Source of the DNA: Dioscorea cayenensis subsp. rotundata
Taxonomy: Eukaryota > Streptophyta > Magnoliopsida > Dioscoreales > Dioscoreaceae
Direction of reading: 5' to 3'
NCBI RefSeq assembly: GCF_009730915.1
Contig: NC_052481.1
Span: forward strand, 20,992,461 to 21,056,460
DNA length: 64,000 nt
Shown: positions 38,301 through 48,914 of the stretch, piece after piece
Numbering within the stretch: position 1 is the first letter of the stretch
How the letters are laid out: every line of letters starts with the position of its first letter
Translations under genes and position numbers: made by a program
The notes under the pieces: generated by a model
The model's input: only the letters and a program-made list of their open reading frames with translations
Database searches by the model: none
What the model was told of the DNA's origin: nothing

Positions 38301-39810
38301 AACACTTCTCGTGGTCTCCATTCGTCACTCTTCCTCTTTCTTTTGATTTCTACCAATTACACTGCAACATTTTTTGTAGTTTTGCATTCAATCTTGTGTT
38401 ATATAGGCGGCAGTTCTGAAAAAGTTGAGAAGAAGATGGCTTTCTCAATGCAAGTTACAACCATGCTCAATCTTTTGGACTAATTGCAGGTTTCCCAATC
38501 ATATCTTGTTGCAGCACATGGATTGCACTTTTTTATAGTTTATCACCTTCTGAAGGAGCACATTATGCAAGTTGTTGATTATAAGGTGAATTACATTTTG
38601 ATTTTTGTACTGTTCATGAAATCCACTATTTTGAATTTTCATGCCCTTATACACTTCCCTACTTCAGGTAATTGTCTTCTGCACAACTGCTATGGTGACA
38701 GAATTTATGTTCATGCTTCTCCATGATTTAAAGATGAATGTGAGGGAAATCCATTCCCGGAAACCTCAACTTTACAGAACCCGTTTATCAGATGAGTTCC
38801 GGGAGTCCAAGCAGTTGATTCTAGTAACATCTGATGTTTCATCACGTGGGTTGAATTATCCTGATGTAACTCTGGTGATTCAGGTAAGAGTATAGCTTGC
38901 TTTACTTCATAAACCTGGTTCATGCTTTCTGTTTCTTTTTTGTATCATTACTGTTTTACATTGTTGCAGTTCATTTCTTTTGGATGTGGGCTTAGAAATA
39001 ACTGTAGAACTGAATGTCTGACTACTAGTGGAGGATATTTTTTTTTTCCCTCTGAATCTCTACTATTGTTATCAGGTGGGAATTCCTCCAGATCGTGAAC
39101 AATATATCCATCGGCTTGGAAGGACAGGGCGTGAAGGCAAAGATGGAAAAGGCATACTCTTGCTTGCTCCATGGGAAGAGTACTTCATAGATGAAATAAA
39201 AGATCTTCCAACAGAGAAGACTAAATTACCAGAACTAAATTCAGATATAAAGCAGAAGGTTTGTTTCATAAACCATTTCTTGAATTCTACCTAGTTTTAT
39301 GAGAACTAATAATTTTGGCTGTGCTTTCTTTGCAATTCTACTTGTCTGATCAATTAACTTCTATTCATGAATTGCAACTTGCAATTCTACTTGTTTTGTA
39401 TTATTAACTAGTGTGACACTTGAATCTCTTATTATTTTTGTCCAACACAATGCATATATGAAAATTTCAATGACATGTAGAAGCATAAAGGATCTCAAAT
39501 ATTAACAAAGTATTTATGATGAAACTCATCATTTGTGTTCCATTCCATTGCCCGATTTGATATTTTGCTTTTCAAACAGGTTGAAGAATCAATTGGAAAG
39601 ATCGATCCAAGCATCAAGGAAGCAGCCTACCATGCATGGCTTGGATACTACAACTCGATCAGTGAGATAGGAAGGGATAAAACAACTCTTGCAGAGCTAG
39701 CAAACCAGTTCGGCCGATCAATCGGCTTAGACACCCCTCCTGCACTCTTTAGGAAAACAGCACTGAAGATGGGACTAAAGGGCATTCCTGGCATTCGAAT
39801 CAGGAAGTGA
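35372..39810 (+). CDS. DEAD-box ATP-dependent RNA helicase (plant RH26/RH31/RH33 type), frame-damaged
   Basis: Exons: 35372 to about 36300, 36444-36550, 37065-37120, 37203-37427, 37581-37786, 37899-37985, 38490-38585, 38668-38883, 39076-39258 and 39580-39810. The N-terminus has GGPRTFPGGLNKWQYKRMHE, characteristic of this group. Core motifs are all present: TVVQEAAIP (Q), ARTGTGKTAAF (I), PTRELAIQ (Ia), TPGR (Ib), LDEAD (II), SAT (III), VTSDVSSRGLNYP (V) and HRLGRTGREG (VI). The group unwinds RNA, probably in organelles. Lesions: a shift near 35813-35821 and another near 35975; a phase mismatch at the first intron; a missing base near 37658 with TAA at 37662; further indels at 37700-37725. 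From exon 6 on the frame is clean. Pseudogene or assembly error is undecided. Confidence 0.8.
36609..36838. repeat. Tandem duplication (period about 114 bp) in the helicase intron
   Basis: TAGCCTTTTTTATRTGGARAA, TTCATGTTCTAATA and AATTGAGAAGCATAAACTTT recur in the same order at a distance of 114 bp (36611 and 36725). Confidence 0.85.
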
Positions 39811-41194
39811 AAAACCTTTTCACTTCTATACTGAATGATCACAAGAAAGATGTGCAAAAGCTAAATTAGAACTCAAACTTGTTATTGATTCAATTCATGT
39901 CCAGTGTCTGAAATTGTAAGGTGCAGTATATGCTGTTGCATGTACTTTTGATTATAGTCAGTGGTCAGGACTACCGACTACAGAATCTGTGTGGGACTGG
40001 CAGTGAAGCTATTTCCGTTGTAAATTTATTTCTAGTCTTTTATTTATTTACACCTCTGTTTGTATCAAATGGTTTTAATTTATTATTTTTTTTTTACAAA
40101 GTGGATAAATTAAGGAATCAGGGTGTGCACAAGATCGGGAAGTGAACGTCTGATCCTACACCGTCACTTGGGGACACTGGTATCCTGTGGCTATTTTTAT
40201 AATTTTACGGTGGCTATTTTTTGTTTTTAAATATTGAAGGAAATCTTTATTTGGGCTAATTAAATTTGATATATCTTAAATTTTACTAAAAATAATATAT
40301 ATTAATGATTTTTATATTTACCCATAGGTTTTTTAACAAAATAAATATGAGTAAAAATATAATCAATTAAAAATTTTAATTTAATTTTAAATATTTAATA
40401 AATAAAAGGTTCCCGTTCATGATCCTATTATCCCATTGCAAGGGAAATATGTCTCTCGTTGCCTCATCAAAAGATCATTTTGGAAGATATTTATCTAAGA
40501 TCTCATTTAATTAATTTAAAGTTAATAAATATCTTTAACTTATAATTATATTTTTATAGTTAACAAAAAAAAATATCTATTAACATTAACAAAATTTTCA
40601 AAAATAACACTTAATTTAAATTTTTTATTAAAACTTACAAAATGAGCATAAAACTCAATATACAACTACTTAATAGTCCCATTTATTTGGAGTCGACACT
40701 GAAAAATTCAATATCACTTAACTAAAAAATTTTGTTTTGTAACTGTCTCTATATATTATTGGAGACTATCGAAAACCACTAATAATCTCCAAAAACTCAA
40801 GATAACACACATTCAAACAAGATCATCAAATATCACTGAGAACTTCCTAAGAACCCAAAAAATCACGCATGCAAATGAGATCATCGAATATCACTGACAG
40901 CTTCCAACAAAGTAGGATATCACACGTGAAAACAAAAGCACATATTTTAAAAAAAAATTATTTTAATAAAAACTGGATAAACTATAATTTATTGAAAGAA
41001 ATAGAGTTTTAAATATTTTCTTCCACAATTTATCCATTTTTTATATATTTTTATTTTTCAAAATACAGATCATCACCTGATTTAATATATTTATTTTATT
41101 TTGATACTTTTTATTCAATATTTTTTAAAAATTTTATTTTAATATTTTTATTACTCAACCATTACCACATATCATCATTAACATGCAAAAAGCG
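39811..41194. other. AT-rich spacer with opposed LINE-tail remnants
   Basis: It holds the helicase 3' region and then very AT-rich sequence. TGGATAAA words beside A/T runs stand at 40102-40109 and 40974-40981 (minus-oriented tails) and TTTATCCA at 41029-41036 (plus-oriented). Around 40845-40925 a phrase CAC(A/G)CATGCAAA..GAGATCATCGAATATCACTGA recurs from 40808-40850 (imperfect direct repeat, about 55 bp). No gene is seen. Confidence 0.5.
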
Positions 41195-41309
41195 TGGGCC
41201 AGAGAATACATCCAAACACTTTGGGCCCACATCACTACAATCAGACGAAGTAGCACTCTAATAAGCACACCGAATCCAAAGCGGTGATGACCTCATCAAA
41301 GTACACGTG
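41195..41309 (+). promoter_or_regulatory. Phosphomannomutase promoter: TGGGCC words and G-box
   Basis: TGGGCC at 41195-41200, a palindromic TGGGCCCA at 41222-41229 and ACACGTGT (G-box core 41304-41309) precede the gene by 360-475 bp. The G-box suggests light or bZIP/bHLH control; this is inference. Confidence 0.5.
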
Positions 41310-41670
41310 TCTCAATACACAGCCCGTAACTACACGCTAGTGCCAGCTCTCTCTTAATCCTGACCGTCTATCTTGCCACGACCTTGGCTTATATCTTGAC
41401 CCTGGCCTCGTTCGTCTGCCAGAAAACTGGGATTTTTCTCTAGATTTGCGCTTCGTTTCACTGCCTTCAACTCCAATCCAAGTTCTCTTGTGAATCAGCG
41501 CAAAGTCTCAGTCATTTCTTCAGAATCGAAGCTGATTGAGGTACTGATCTATCCTTTAGTGGTGATTTGCTCTGCTTGTTTGTTTGCAAGTAATGTGTTT
41601 GATGAAATGCTTCAATGAATCTGTTCTTATTGGCATTGTGGTTGTTTGGGTACAGAGATCTTTGTTATCA

Positions 41671-44494
41671 ATGGCTGGGAGAAAGCCGGGGCTTATTGCT
41701 TTGTTTGATGTGGATGGGACGCTTACTGCGCCGAGAAAGGTTTGGTCTTGTGCTTATATTCTCTGGCGATTTTGATTTAAAATCTTGTGTTCAAAGATCT
41801 CTTTTTTTTTTTGTAGGATGTGACACCAGAGATGCTTGAGTTCATGAAGAAGCTTCGAGAGGTTCTCTTACCCTTGAATTTTCTATTATTTTAATCTTTT
41901 TTTTTTCTCAGCCCTCTGATCTAGTGGCAGACATCTTGGATAAAATATTTGAGTATTTTTTGTTTGTTTGCATTAATTTTAAGAAAACGAGTTGATTGCA
42001 GGTTGTAACAGTTGGTGTTGTCGGAGGATCTGATCTTGTTAAAATATCAGAGCAGTTGGGAAAATCAGGTCAGGTTCTGTTCTTTAGAACACAAGAAAAA
42101 TGGGAAATTTGGATCATAAATATCGATAATTTCGTTTAATATGACGAGAAGGCACAAGAAAAATGGGACATATGGATTATAAATATCGATAATTTTGTAT
42201 TATATGATGAGAAGGCATAAGAAAAATGGGACATTTGGATCATAAATATTGAGAATTTCGTTATATGATGAGAAAGCACAGTAAAAATGGAAATTTTGGA
42301 TCATAAATATCGATAATTTCGTATTTTATGATGAGAGGCACAAGAAAAATGGGACATTTGGATCATAAATATCAAGAATTTCGTATTGTATGAACAGAAG
42401 TAAAATGAGACATTTGGACCATAAATATCAAGAATTTCGTATCATATGATGATTCCGATTTGCTGTTTTCATGAGGAATTTGGATTATAAATTATTTTTG
42501 TACTATATGGTGATTCTGATCTGCTCAGAATTTGGATCATAAATTATTCTCACATTATACGGCGGTTCTCTCTCTCTCTCTCTCTTATTTGTATAACACA
42601 AGAAGTATTCTTTCTATGCAGTTATTAATGACTATGATTATGTATTTTCCGAAAAATGGTCTTGTTGCTTTACAAAAATGGGGAGCCTCATTGGTTGCTA
42701 GGTAACATCCTTTTTGCATGGTGTTTTTTTAATTGTGAATGGTTTCAGGTCTAATCCTTTGAATTCAGTGAATCATGTTTTTACCAAGGCATGCTATATG
42801 TAGTTGTTGTCTTTCCATATTTTTGAATGCCAGCTAATTGATTAGATCATCGTCCAGACTAGCTTTTGACATTATTGTTTTCAGTGGGCCAAGTAGGTAA
42901 TATTTTTTTATTGCATCAGTTTGTTCATGTCTATGATATTGTGGTTTATCACAAGTGAACTTGATAAGCAGCCACCACAGCACCAGATCCCTTTCCATTC
43001 TCTACTAGTTCTTCTGACTGATATAGATACCATTTTGTTTTGCAGAGTTTGAAGTCCTTTCTTGGAGAAGAAAAACTGAAGGTGTGATACTTTCCTGTGA
43101 TCACAATTCCTATGAAACATCTACATGATAGATGACCTCAAACTTTCTCTTTTATGCAGGAATTCATTAATTTTACCCTTCATTATATTGCTGACTTGGA
43201 TATTCCTATTAAACGGTTAGTGGGCATATTTTATTCAGAAATCAGACTTCCGTTTGCTTATGGGTTTGTGTTATTGCTTATCCTAGGGGCACATTCATTG
43301 AGTTCCGCAGTGGCATGTTAAATGTTTCACCAATTGGGCGGAATTGCAGCCAAGAAGAGCGAGACGATTTTGAGAAGTATGATAAGGTATATACAAGAAT
43401 TTTCAAAAGTTGAAAATATGGTTTCATTCTTTTTACTAATATATTACTTTCGGAGAAATTTATTGATGCCAAGAACATGATATATTAGGTTCACAATGTA
43501 CGCCAAAAAATGGTTTCTGTGCTCCGGGAGAAGTTTGCACACTTAAACCTGACATTTTCCATCGGAGGGCAGATCAGCTTTGATGTAAGCATTCTTGTAT
43601 TACCTGGTTCTTTGGAGGAAATTTAATATTTAATCTCCTAATGGTGGTGCCAGGTATTTCCCCAAGGGTGGGACAAGACCTACTGTTTGAGATACCTCAA
43701 TGACTTCCAAGAAATCCACTTCTTTGGGGATAAAACCTACAAGGTATGCTACTCTCCATGCATCGTACTCTGTTGCACTAAGGTTGAATCTTATTGAATT
43801 CTTGACATGATAAACTTATTTAAAAGATTTAAGGCACTAACTGGATGTACTGCCCATTCAACATCTTTCTCTTTAAAGTATTACTATTGCCATAAAATAC
43901 ATGATCCAGCAGCCAAAAAATTGCATGTTCATCTACTGTTTGGTGTGTCCATAGACAAACCTTGATATTTACCTAAATGCAATTAGCTATAAACGAGGAT
44001 TTTTTTTTTTTCATATTTAGAAATTCAATTATCTTGCCCGTTTTAAGCACTAGCGTAGGTATGACAATCTTTATTTTCACTGGTATTGTTATTTCCACTT
44101 TTCACTATCCATCAAATCGAAAATCCTTAAAATGTTGTTTTTCAAGTCTGAAAGTCAAAATATATCCCAGCTTTCTTCTGCTTCAGATTCGAATGATTTC
44201 TATGCCCATGAGATCTGATATTGGCTCCTCCCATGCTTTCCACAGGGAGGTAATGACTTTGAGATTTATGAATCTGAACGAACAGTGGGGCATACAGGTA
44301 TACCATTCTTATTTTGCATGAAACTCAAATTCTGTTATGCTTTTTTTTTTCAATGGAATTGAATTTTAATATTGTTTGTTTTTCATCTTTTGTGTGCGCT
44401 GCTACTCACTGATCAAATCATTTGCTTTCTTTGGACAGTGACCAGCCCTAAAGATACCGCAGAGCAGTGTTCATCTCTTTTCCTCAAAAAGTAG
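41671..44494 (+). CDS. PMM: Phosphomannomutase (mannose-6-P to mannose-1-P), exon 4 damaged
   Basis: Eleven exons: 41671-41739, 41817-41861, 42002-42068, 42622-42701, 43046-43081, 43160-43215, 43287-43386, 43489-43584, 43654-43743, 44246-44297 and 44439-44494. The HAD-type catalytic motif is [11 protein letters not shown]; further signatures are [56 protein letters not shown] and [18 protein letters not shown]. The cytosolic enzyme feeds GDP-mannose for ascorbate, glycans and GPI anchors. All exons but one are in frame. Exon 4 begins correctly ([11 protein letters not shown]) but has an extra A (42652-42656), an extra T (42669-42671) and an extra C (42686-42687); together they add three bases, so the later frame is restored, but the exon ends in TAG (42699-42701), a Gln codon position. 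As written the protein stops near residue 87. Confidence 0.9.
42088..42560. repeat. 63-bp minisatellite in the phosphomannomutase intron
   Basis: About six tandem copies of a unit containing ACAAGAAAAATGGGACATTT, GGATCATAAATATCGATAAT and TTCGTATTATATGATGAG. Anchor positions are 42091, 42154, 42217, 42278 and 42340 (period 61-63), then a shorter copy near 42395 and two decayed copies to about 42560. A (TC)n run follows at 42569-42588. Confidence 0.92.
42569..42588. repeat. (TC)n microsatellite
   Basis: About nine TC units directly after the minisatellite and shortly before the damaged exon 4 of phosphomannomutase. Confidence 0.9.
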
Positions 44495-45070
44495 ACTGGA
44501 GACCCAGAGCATTATATATCTCATGATGCAAATAATCGATTTTCTCTCAGAATCCTATCTTTGTATTTCTGTAACATGAGTACCTATGTTTTTATTGAAA
44601 TCTAATTCAAATAATAAAGAGGAAACGTTCCTTGTTTTTATTCAATAGTTTTCATTTCCGTTGGAGGATGTTGGTGCCAGATGAATAATGCATTCTGAAT
44701 GATATTCGTTGCATCACCCCTTCAAGATTTCAGATTTATGCTATTATTCTATATTACTCAATTTTGTTTTGTTGCAAATGAAAAAAAAAAAGATATCATT
44801 CCAAGCAACCTGCTCACTCAGGATAAGCAACATTGAAAGCACAAGAGACATCAGGCACAATCCTTTACACCTGTACAATGTATATGTTGCGAAATTGGTT
44901 GAGCATGTAGCCAAAAACTAGTATATGTGGATCCAGGTTTTCAGTTTCGCACAATATTAGAATTCAGAGTACAGCATAAGATCTAAACTGCCCACTTGCA
45001 CTGCAGTGCATTGGCAAAATATCAGAAGAACCAAGAAACCTATTTCAATGGATATAACAATAACCCCACT

Positions 45071-45190
45071 TGGTAGCTTTCTTCATCTATGCGAATCCAA
45101 AGCTTCAATCTCTTCATTGATGATTTCACTTGCCACACAAGTTGTCGAAGGTCCAGTTTCTTCTTCACTATATGCTTCATCAGCTGATTT
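45071..45190 (-). other. Possible extra 3' exon of the SF1 gene
   Basis: On the minus strand an AATTGCAG acceptor (near 45190) opens a 35-codon acidic frame (KSADEAYSEEETGPSTT to EALDSHR) that ends in TGA. It lies 80-190 bp beyond the SF1 stop codon. It could be a terminal exon of an alternative transcript or chance. Confidence 0.25.
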
Positions 45191-45265
45191 CTGCAATTAA
45201 AATGGTTGGCATCTGGAAGGAGGTGTTCATTGTTTGTTCATGAGGCTGTGATGGATACAGCAAGT

Positions 45266-47668
45266 CTATGAAGAAGACAAGCTGCTAGAAGGCGCTGGCT
45301 CGAAAAAGGGATCTGGAAAATCAAAGCTCTTTTGATAGCCTGGAAACTGAGCTAGTTCATCAGGTGATGCAATGCCACTGGAAAAAAAAGTAGGCAAGAC
45401 TTTTGTTGTGTAACCAAAAGATGGGGGAGGTTGTGTACCAAAAGGATTGATGTGCGACAAAGAAACGGTGGCGGGATAAGCTTCTGGCAGCACAGATCCA
45501 GGTGGGCCAGGCCAAAGCTTTTGGTTAGGGTTCAAGTGAACAACTGCTGGAGGACCTGGGTAGGTAGGCAGATAATTAAATCTTGGACCTCTACTCAGAA
45601 CCATGTGCAAGCTGCCGGTAAGAATAGGGGGTGGGCAGCCTGCAACGCGAACAGACAGTGTCTTCCCTTCGAGCTTGCAGCCATTCATCTGTGCAATAGC
45701 ATTTGAAGCGGATGCAATATCAATATACTTAACAAACCCATATCCTTTGCTCAAGCCTGTTTGTTTGTCCTTGATCACACGTGCTGTGCCGATAGGCCCA
45801 AATGACGAAAACAATTCTATCAGCCTATTATCATCCACAGTGTGAGGAAGAGAAGCAACATAGATATTAGCCTGATCAATCACTTTATTATTCTTGCCAT
45901 TTTCCTCCAATAAAGAAACTGATGCTGTACTGACTCGCCAGGGCATCTTTGGAGTAGGAGCAGATGGACTGCTGAATGGAGACACGCCTTCATCTCCAAT
46001 CTCTGCGAGAGAGTTAGCCTGCTCACAATTTTTACTAGTTTCGTTCGATGCTATCAGTGGGCAAGCAGAGGTCAAATGAGAGTCACCACAAATATCACAC
46101 AAGGAATTGGCCTGGCCACTCTTTGCATGGACTGCTTTCTGTCTCAGCTTAGCTAGCTCCAATAGCTGAGAACGCTTGTGCTCATTGGCTTCATCTTCAA
46201 CAGGGACAAGGAGGTTCTCAACCATCTTTACAGCTGCATCCAAGGAATCCTGTGTCTCTGCCTCTACACAGACATGCAAATCCTCATATTCTCCCCATGG
46301 ATCAGGATTTCCCTCCTTTCTCAGTCTTCCATCTTTTGCAGAACCTTTACCTCGTATAAAGATCTTAGCTCCAGTTTTCTTCTCCATTCTCTTTTGAGTG
46401 TTCCCACGGGGACCAATAATAAGACCGACAAAATTATATTCTGGGTACTCTTTTACAGGAATGTACAGCTTCTTATACAACTTTGGTGGCCTATAATCTG
46501 AAGGTGGTTTAAAAGTAGGATATCTTTTAACCAAATCAGAAATGATCTTCTGTTTAAGCTCAATGAGTTTCAAACGATATCGGGCATTCCTTGTATTTAA
46601 CTGAATGCCTAACTCATTGTAAATTGGTGGTGGAGATGGAGATCTTTCAGCCACTGGTCGGTCATCAATAAGCTCCCGTGCATGTAATTTCATGCTGATC
46701 TCAAGAAGTTCAGAATTCAACTTCTTAATTTCTGGATCACTATCAGCATCAGCGACAAAACCCTTCACAAAATCAGGAAGTTTCAAAGGACCCAACATCT
46801 TAAGAACGGCAGCATCATTTTCCCATCTAGTCTTCCTTTTTTTCTTTGCCACATCACCTGCTTCATCATCAGCTCCCGGGCCTGCATCCCATCTACTACG
46901 CCTTCTCTTACCTGAACTCCCTGAATTTTCATTTTCCTTCACGGCAATTTCATCAGTGGCCTTAGACTCGTACTCAACATCAGTAAGAGCAGAATTAATT
47001 TCCATCTTCTGCTTCTTCTGTGAATGATCTCCCAGTGCATCAGCTGACCTTCTCTTGTCCCCTGAATTATTCTCCTCGACAGGACTTTTCGGTAAATGTT
47101 CTTTCAATGCATCAGCAGAACTTATCTGCTCCTCTAAATAAACTGGCATGAAGTTTGAATGCTGGTCTTCATCTTTGTCACCTTCAAGCAATGATTGAGA
47201 TGCAGATGTTTCTGAAAGGTCTTCCTCATTTTCTTCTTCACATATTTCTTCCTCAATAAATTCTTCTTCATAGATTGCTTCTTCAGCAGGTTCCCCTTTA
47301 TGATTTCCTTCTTCATTAGGATCCTCTTCATAGCTCTCTTTTTCATTTGATTCATCTTCAGAAATTTCCTCTTCAATTGGTTCCACTTCAGAAATTTCCT
47401 CTTCAATTGGTTCCTCTTCACATACTTCCTCTTTGATTAGTTCTTCCTCATATAGTTCCTCTTCAATTGGTTCCTCTTCATATACTTCCTCTTCAATTGG
47501 ATCGTCTTCACTAAAAACTTGACAAAATTCTTCCTCATTTTGTTCATTTTCATCAAACCCCTCTTCATTTGGTTCTTCCATAGGTTCTTCACTCTCAATA
47601 TCAGTATCCTCATCGCAGCCACTACTATCAGTCAGGCTCAAAGCAACTGAACCATTCTTCCTCTCCAT
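45266..47668 (-). CDS. SF1: Splicing factor SF1 / branch-point-binding protein (plant type)
   Basis: One uninterrupted exon encodes 800 residues from ATG at 47668. An in-frame extension to 47719 begins with GTG and is not used. Order: acidic decapeptide repeats (51-140); basic nuclear segments with RRRSRW and RKTRW (255-282); a U2AF65-interacting hairpin with RSPSPPPIYN (342-351); KH/QUA2 domain with GLIIGPRGNTQKRMEKKTGA (about 400-490); a CCHC zinc knuckle, C524, C527, H532, C537 region (CDICGDSHLTSACP); an RRM (601-676) with NIYVASLP and KGYGFVKY; a proline-rich tail. SF1 recognises the intron branch point with U2AF in early spliceosome assembly. The RRM is typical of plant SF1 and absent from animal and yeast SF1. 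The long glutamate repeat is unusual. The 5' leader probably contains an intron (47720-48300). Confidence 0.95.
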   Translation of the reverse strand: MERKNGSVALSLTDSSGCDEDTDIESEEPMEEPNEEGFDENEQNEEEFCQVFSEDDPIEEEVYEEEPIEEELYEEELIKEEVCEEEPIEEEISEVEPIEEEISEDESNEKESYEEDPNEEGNHKGEPAEEAIYEEEFIEEEICEEENEEDLSETSASQSLLEGDKDEDQHSNFMPVYLEEQISSADALKEHLPKSPVEENNSGDKRRSADALGDHSQKKQKMEINSALTDVEYESKATDEIAVKENENSGSSGKRRRSRWDAGPGADDEAGDVAKKKRKTRWENDAAVLKMLGPLKLPDFVKGFVADADSDPEIKKLNSELLEISMKLHARELIDDRPVAERSPSPPPIYNELGIQLNTRNARYRLKLIELKQKIISDLVKRYPTFKPPSDYRPPKLYKKLYIPVKEYPEYNFVGLIIGPRGNTQKRMEKKTGAKIFIRGKGSAKDGRLRKEGNPDPWGEYEDLHVCVEAETQDSLDAAVKMVENLLVPVEDEANEHKRSQLLELAKLRQKAVHAKSGQANSLCDICGDSHLTSACPLIASNETSKNCEQANSLAEIGDEGVSPFSSPSAPTPKMPWRVSTASVSLLEENGKNNKVIDQANIYVASLPHTVDDNRLIELFSSFGPIGTARVIKDKQTGLSKGYGFVKYIDIASASNAIAQMNGCKLEGKTLSVRVAGCPPPILTGSLHMVLSRGPRFNYLPTYPGPPAVVHLNPNQKLWPGPPGSVLPEAYPATVSLSHINPFGTQPPPSFGYTTKVLPTFFSSGIASPDELAQFPGYQKSFDFPDPFFEPAPSSSLSSS
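47249..47518 (-). repeat. 30-bp coding minisatellite in SF1 (nine decapeptide repeats)
   Basis: The word TTCCTCTTCAATTGG recurs at 47366, 47396, (variant) 47426, 47456 and 47486, spaced exactly 30 bp. It encodes ten-residue units such as EVYEEEPIEE and EISEVEPIEE. Nine units of constant length cover residues 51-140, the outer ones more diverged. Confidence 0.93.
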
Positions 47669-48789
47669 GATTAAAGAACAATTACAAACCTTCACACCGG
47701 ACAGGACAGAAGCAATCACCGATGCATTTCAAACCTAAATGCAACACATCAAGAACAATCAGAAAGAGAATCTCATTGAGAAACCACACACACACACACA
47801 CACACAAGTTAGAAAGTGCATGATTAAACTATAGTAAAATTTTACAAGGGACACATAGCAAAAGATGATTTACAGCACCTATAACCCTAGATGTTCTAAT
47901 TCTTAACCAATCTCAAGAACTTTCATCACTAGCAGCAGCTCTAACCCCAGGATCTCCAATGCACCAATGCACTAACATTGAAACATCCAAAAATCCCAAA
48001 CAGCCATGAACACATAATCCCCTTTTTGAATCAATCACATTAAATGTGAAAAGATGCAATCTTTTCCAATTCAAAGTACTCCATCCCAAAACCAAGAACT
48101 GAATTGAAACTGAGCTCCTTAAACAACAAATCCTAAACATTCATACTAATTACCCCAAAATCCAGGTAGTAAAGAAAACAAAATCTCAAGCCATTTCCAC
48201 ATAGTTCGATTATAAATTCAACAACAACATCTCGGACGAACTTCATATCAAAATCAACATTTAAACAACTAAATCCTCAAAAAATTCACGAAATGAATCA
48301 ACAAAACACTCAATCATCAATATGAATACCAGAAATCCATGAGAACACGCATAGAAAGTGAAGGAATCGAACCACTAAGACACACGAGCGGAACCGGAGA
48401 TCGGAACCCTAAGAACTCGTCGATCATTCGTGGCTAAAGATCGAAGAGAAGAACGGAAAGATGCTTTCTTTTCTTGACGGAAAATAACCGTTTCCCGTTT
48501 CCCGTTCAACCCAATCCCAATCTCGAGGTTTCCATCTCACCGTTGATGGAATTTACAACCCAATAAACGTTTATTTATTTATTTGTTTTTCTTTTAGCAC
48601 TGAATCAATTTTTTTCTTTATTATTAAGAAATTTGATAATTTTATTATTAAAAATAAATGTATTAAGTCCATTAAACCAACATCAATCAGAAACAAGTCT
48701 GGTTTAAATAACATATATTTCAAAAAAAATCCAAAATTAAAAATATATTCAAACATATTTTTTCATAATGTTTTCCTTTACTAGTTTTC
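47669..48789. other. SF1 5' leader and promoter region
   Basis: It contains a (CA)n run at about 47787-47806, a probable leader intron and, around 48350-48480, pyrimidine-rich sequence likely to hold the transcription start. From 48560 on it is AT-rich spacer. No gene is seen. Confidence 0.5.
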
Positions 48790-48799
48790 AATTGATTTA

Positions 48800-48825
48800 A
48801 AAAAAAAAAAAATTGGATAAACCAC
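48800..48825 (-). mobile_element. LINE tail remnant
   Basis: A 13-A run followed by TTGGATAAACCAC, the reverse complement of the LINE tail word seen in the 29-35 kb cluster. It stands just downstream of the MLO stop codon. Confidence 0.4.
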
Positions 48826-48914
48826 TTCAATTAAAAAGAGAAATTTCTTTTAAATTACATGACTTATAGAGCTCCATTCTCCAAAAATATATCATCAATA
48901 AATCATCCAATAAA

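Noticed and set aside
47134-47622. Lysine/methionine-rich frames overlapping SF1
   Set aside because: Alternative phases of the glutamate-coding repeat, open only because of its composition.
47669-47719. N-terminal extension of SF1 by 17 residues
   Set aside because: It would start with GTG; the first ATG in frame is at 47668.
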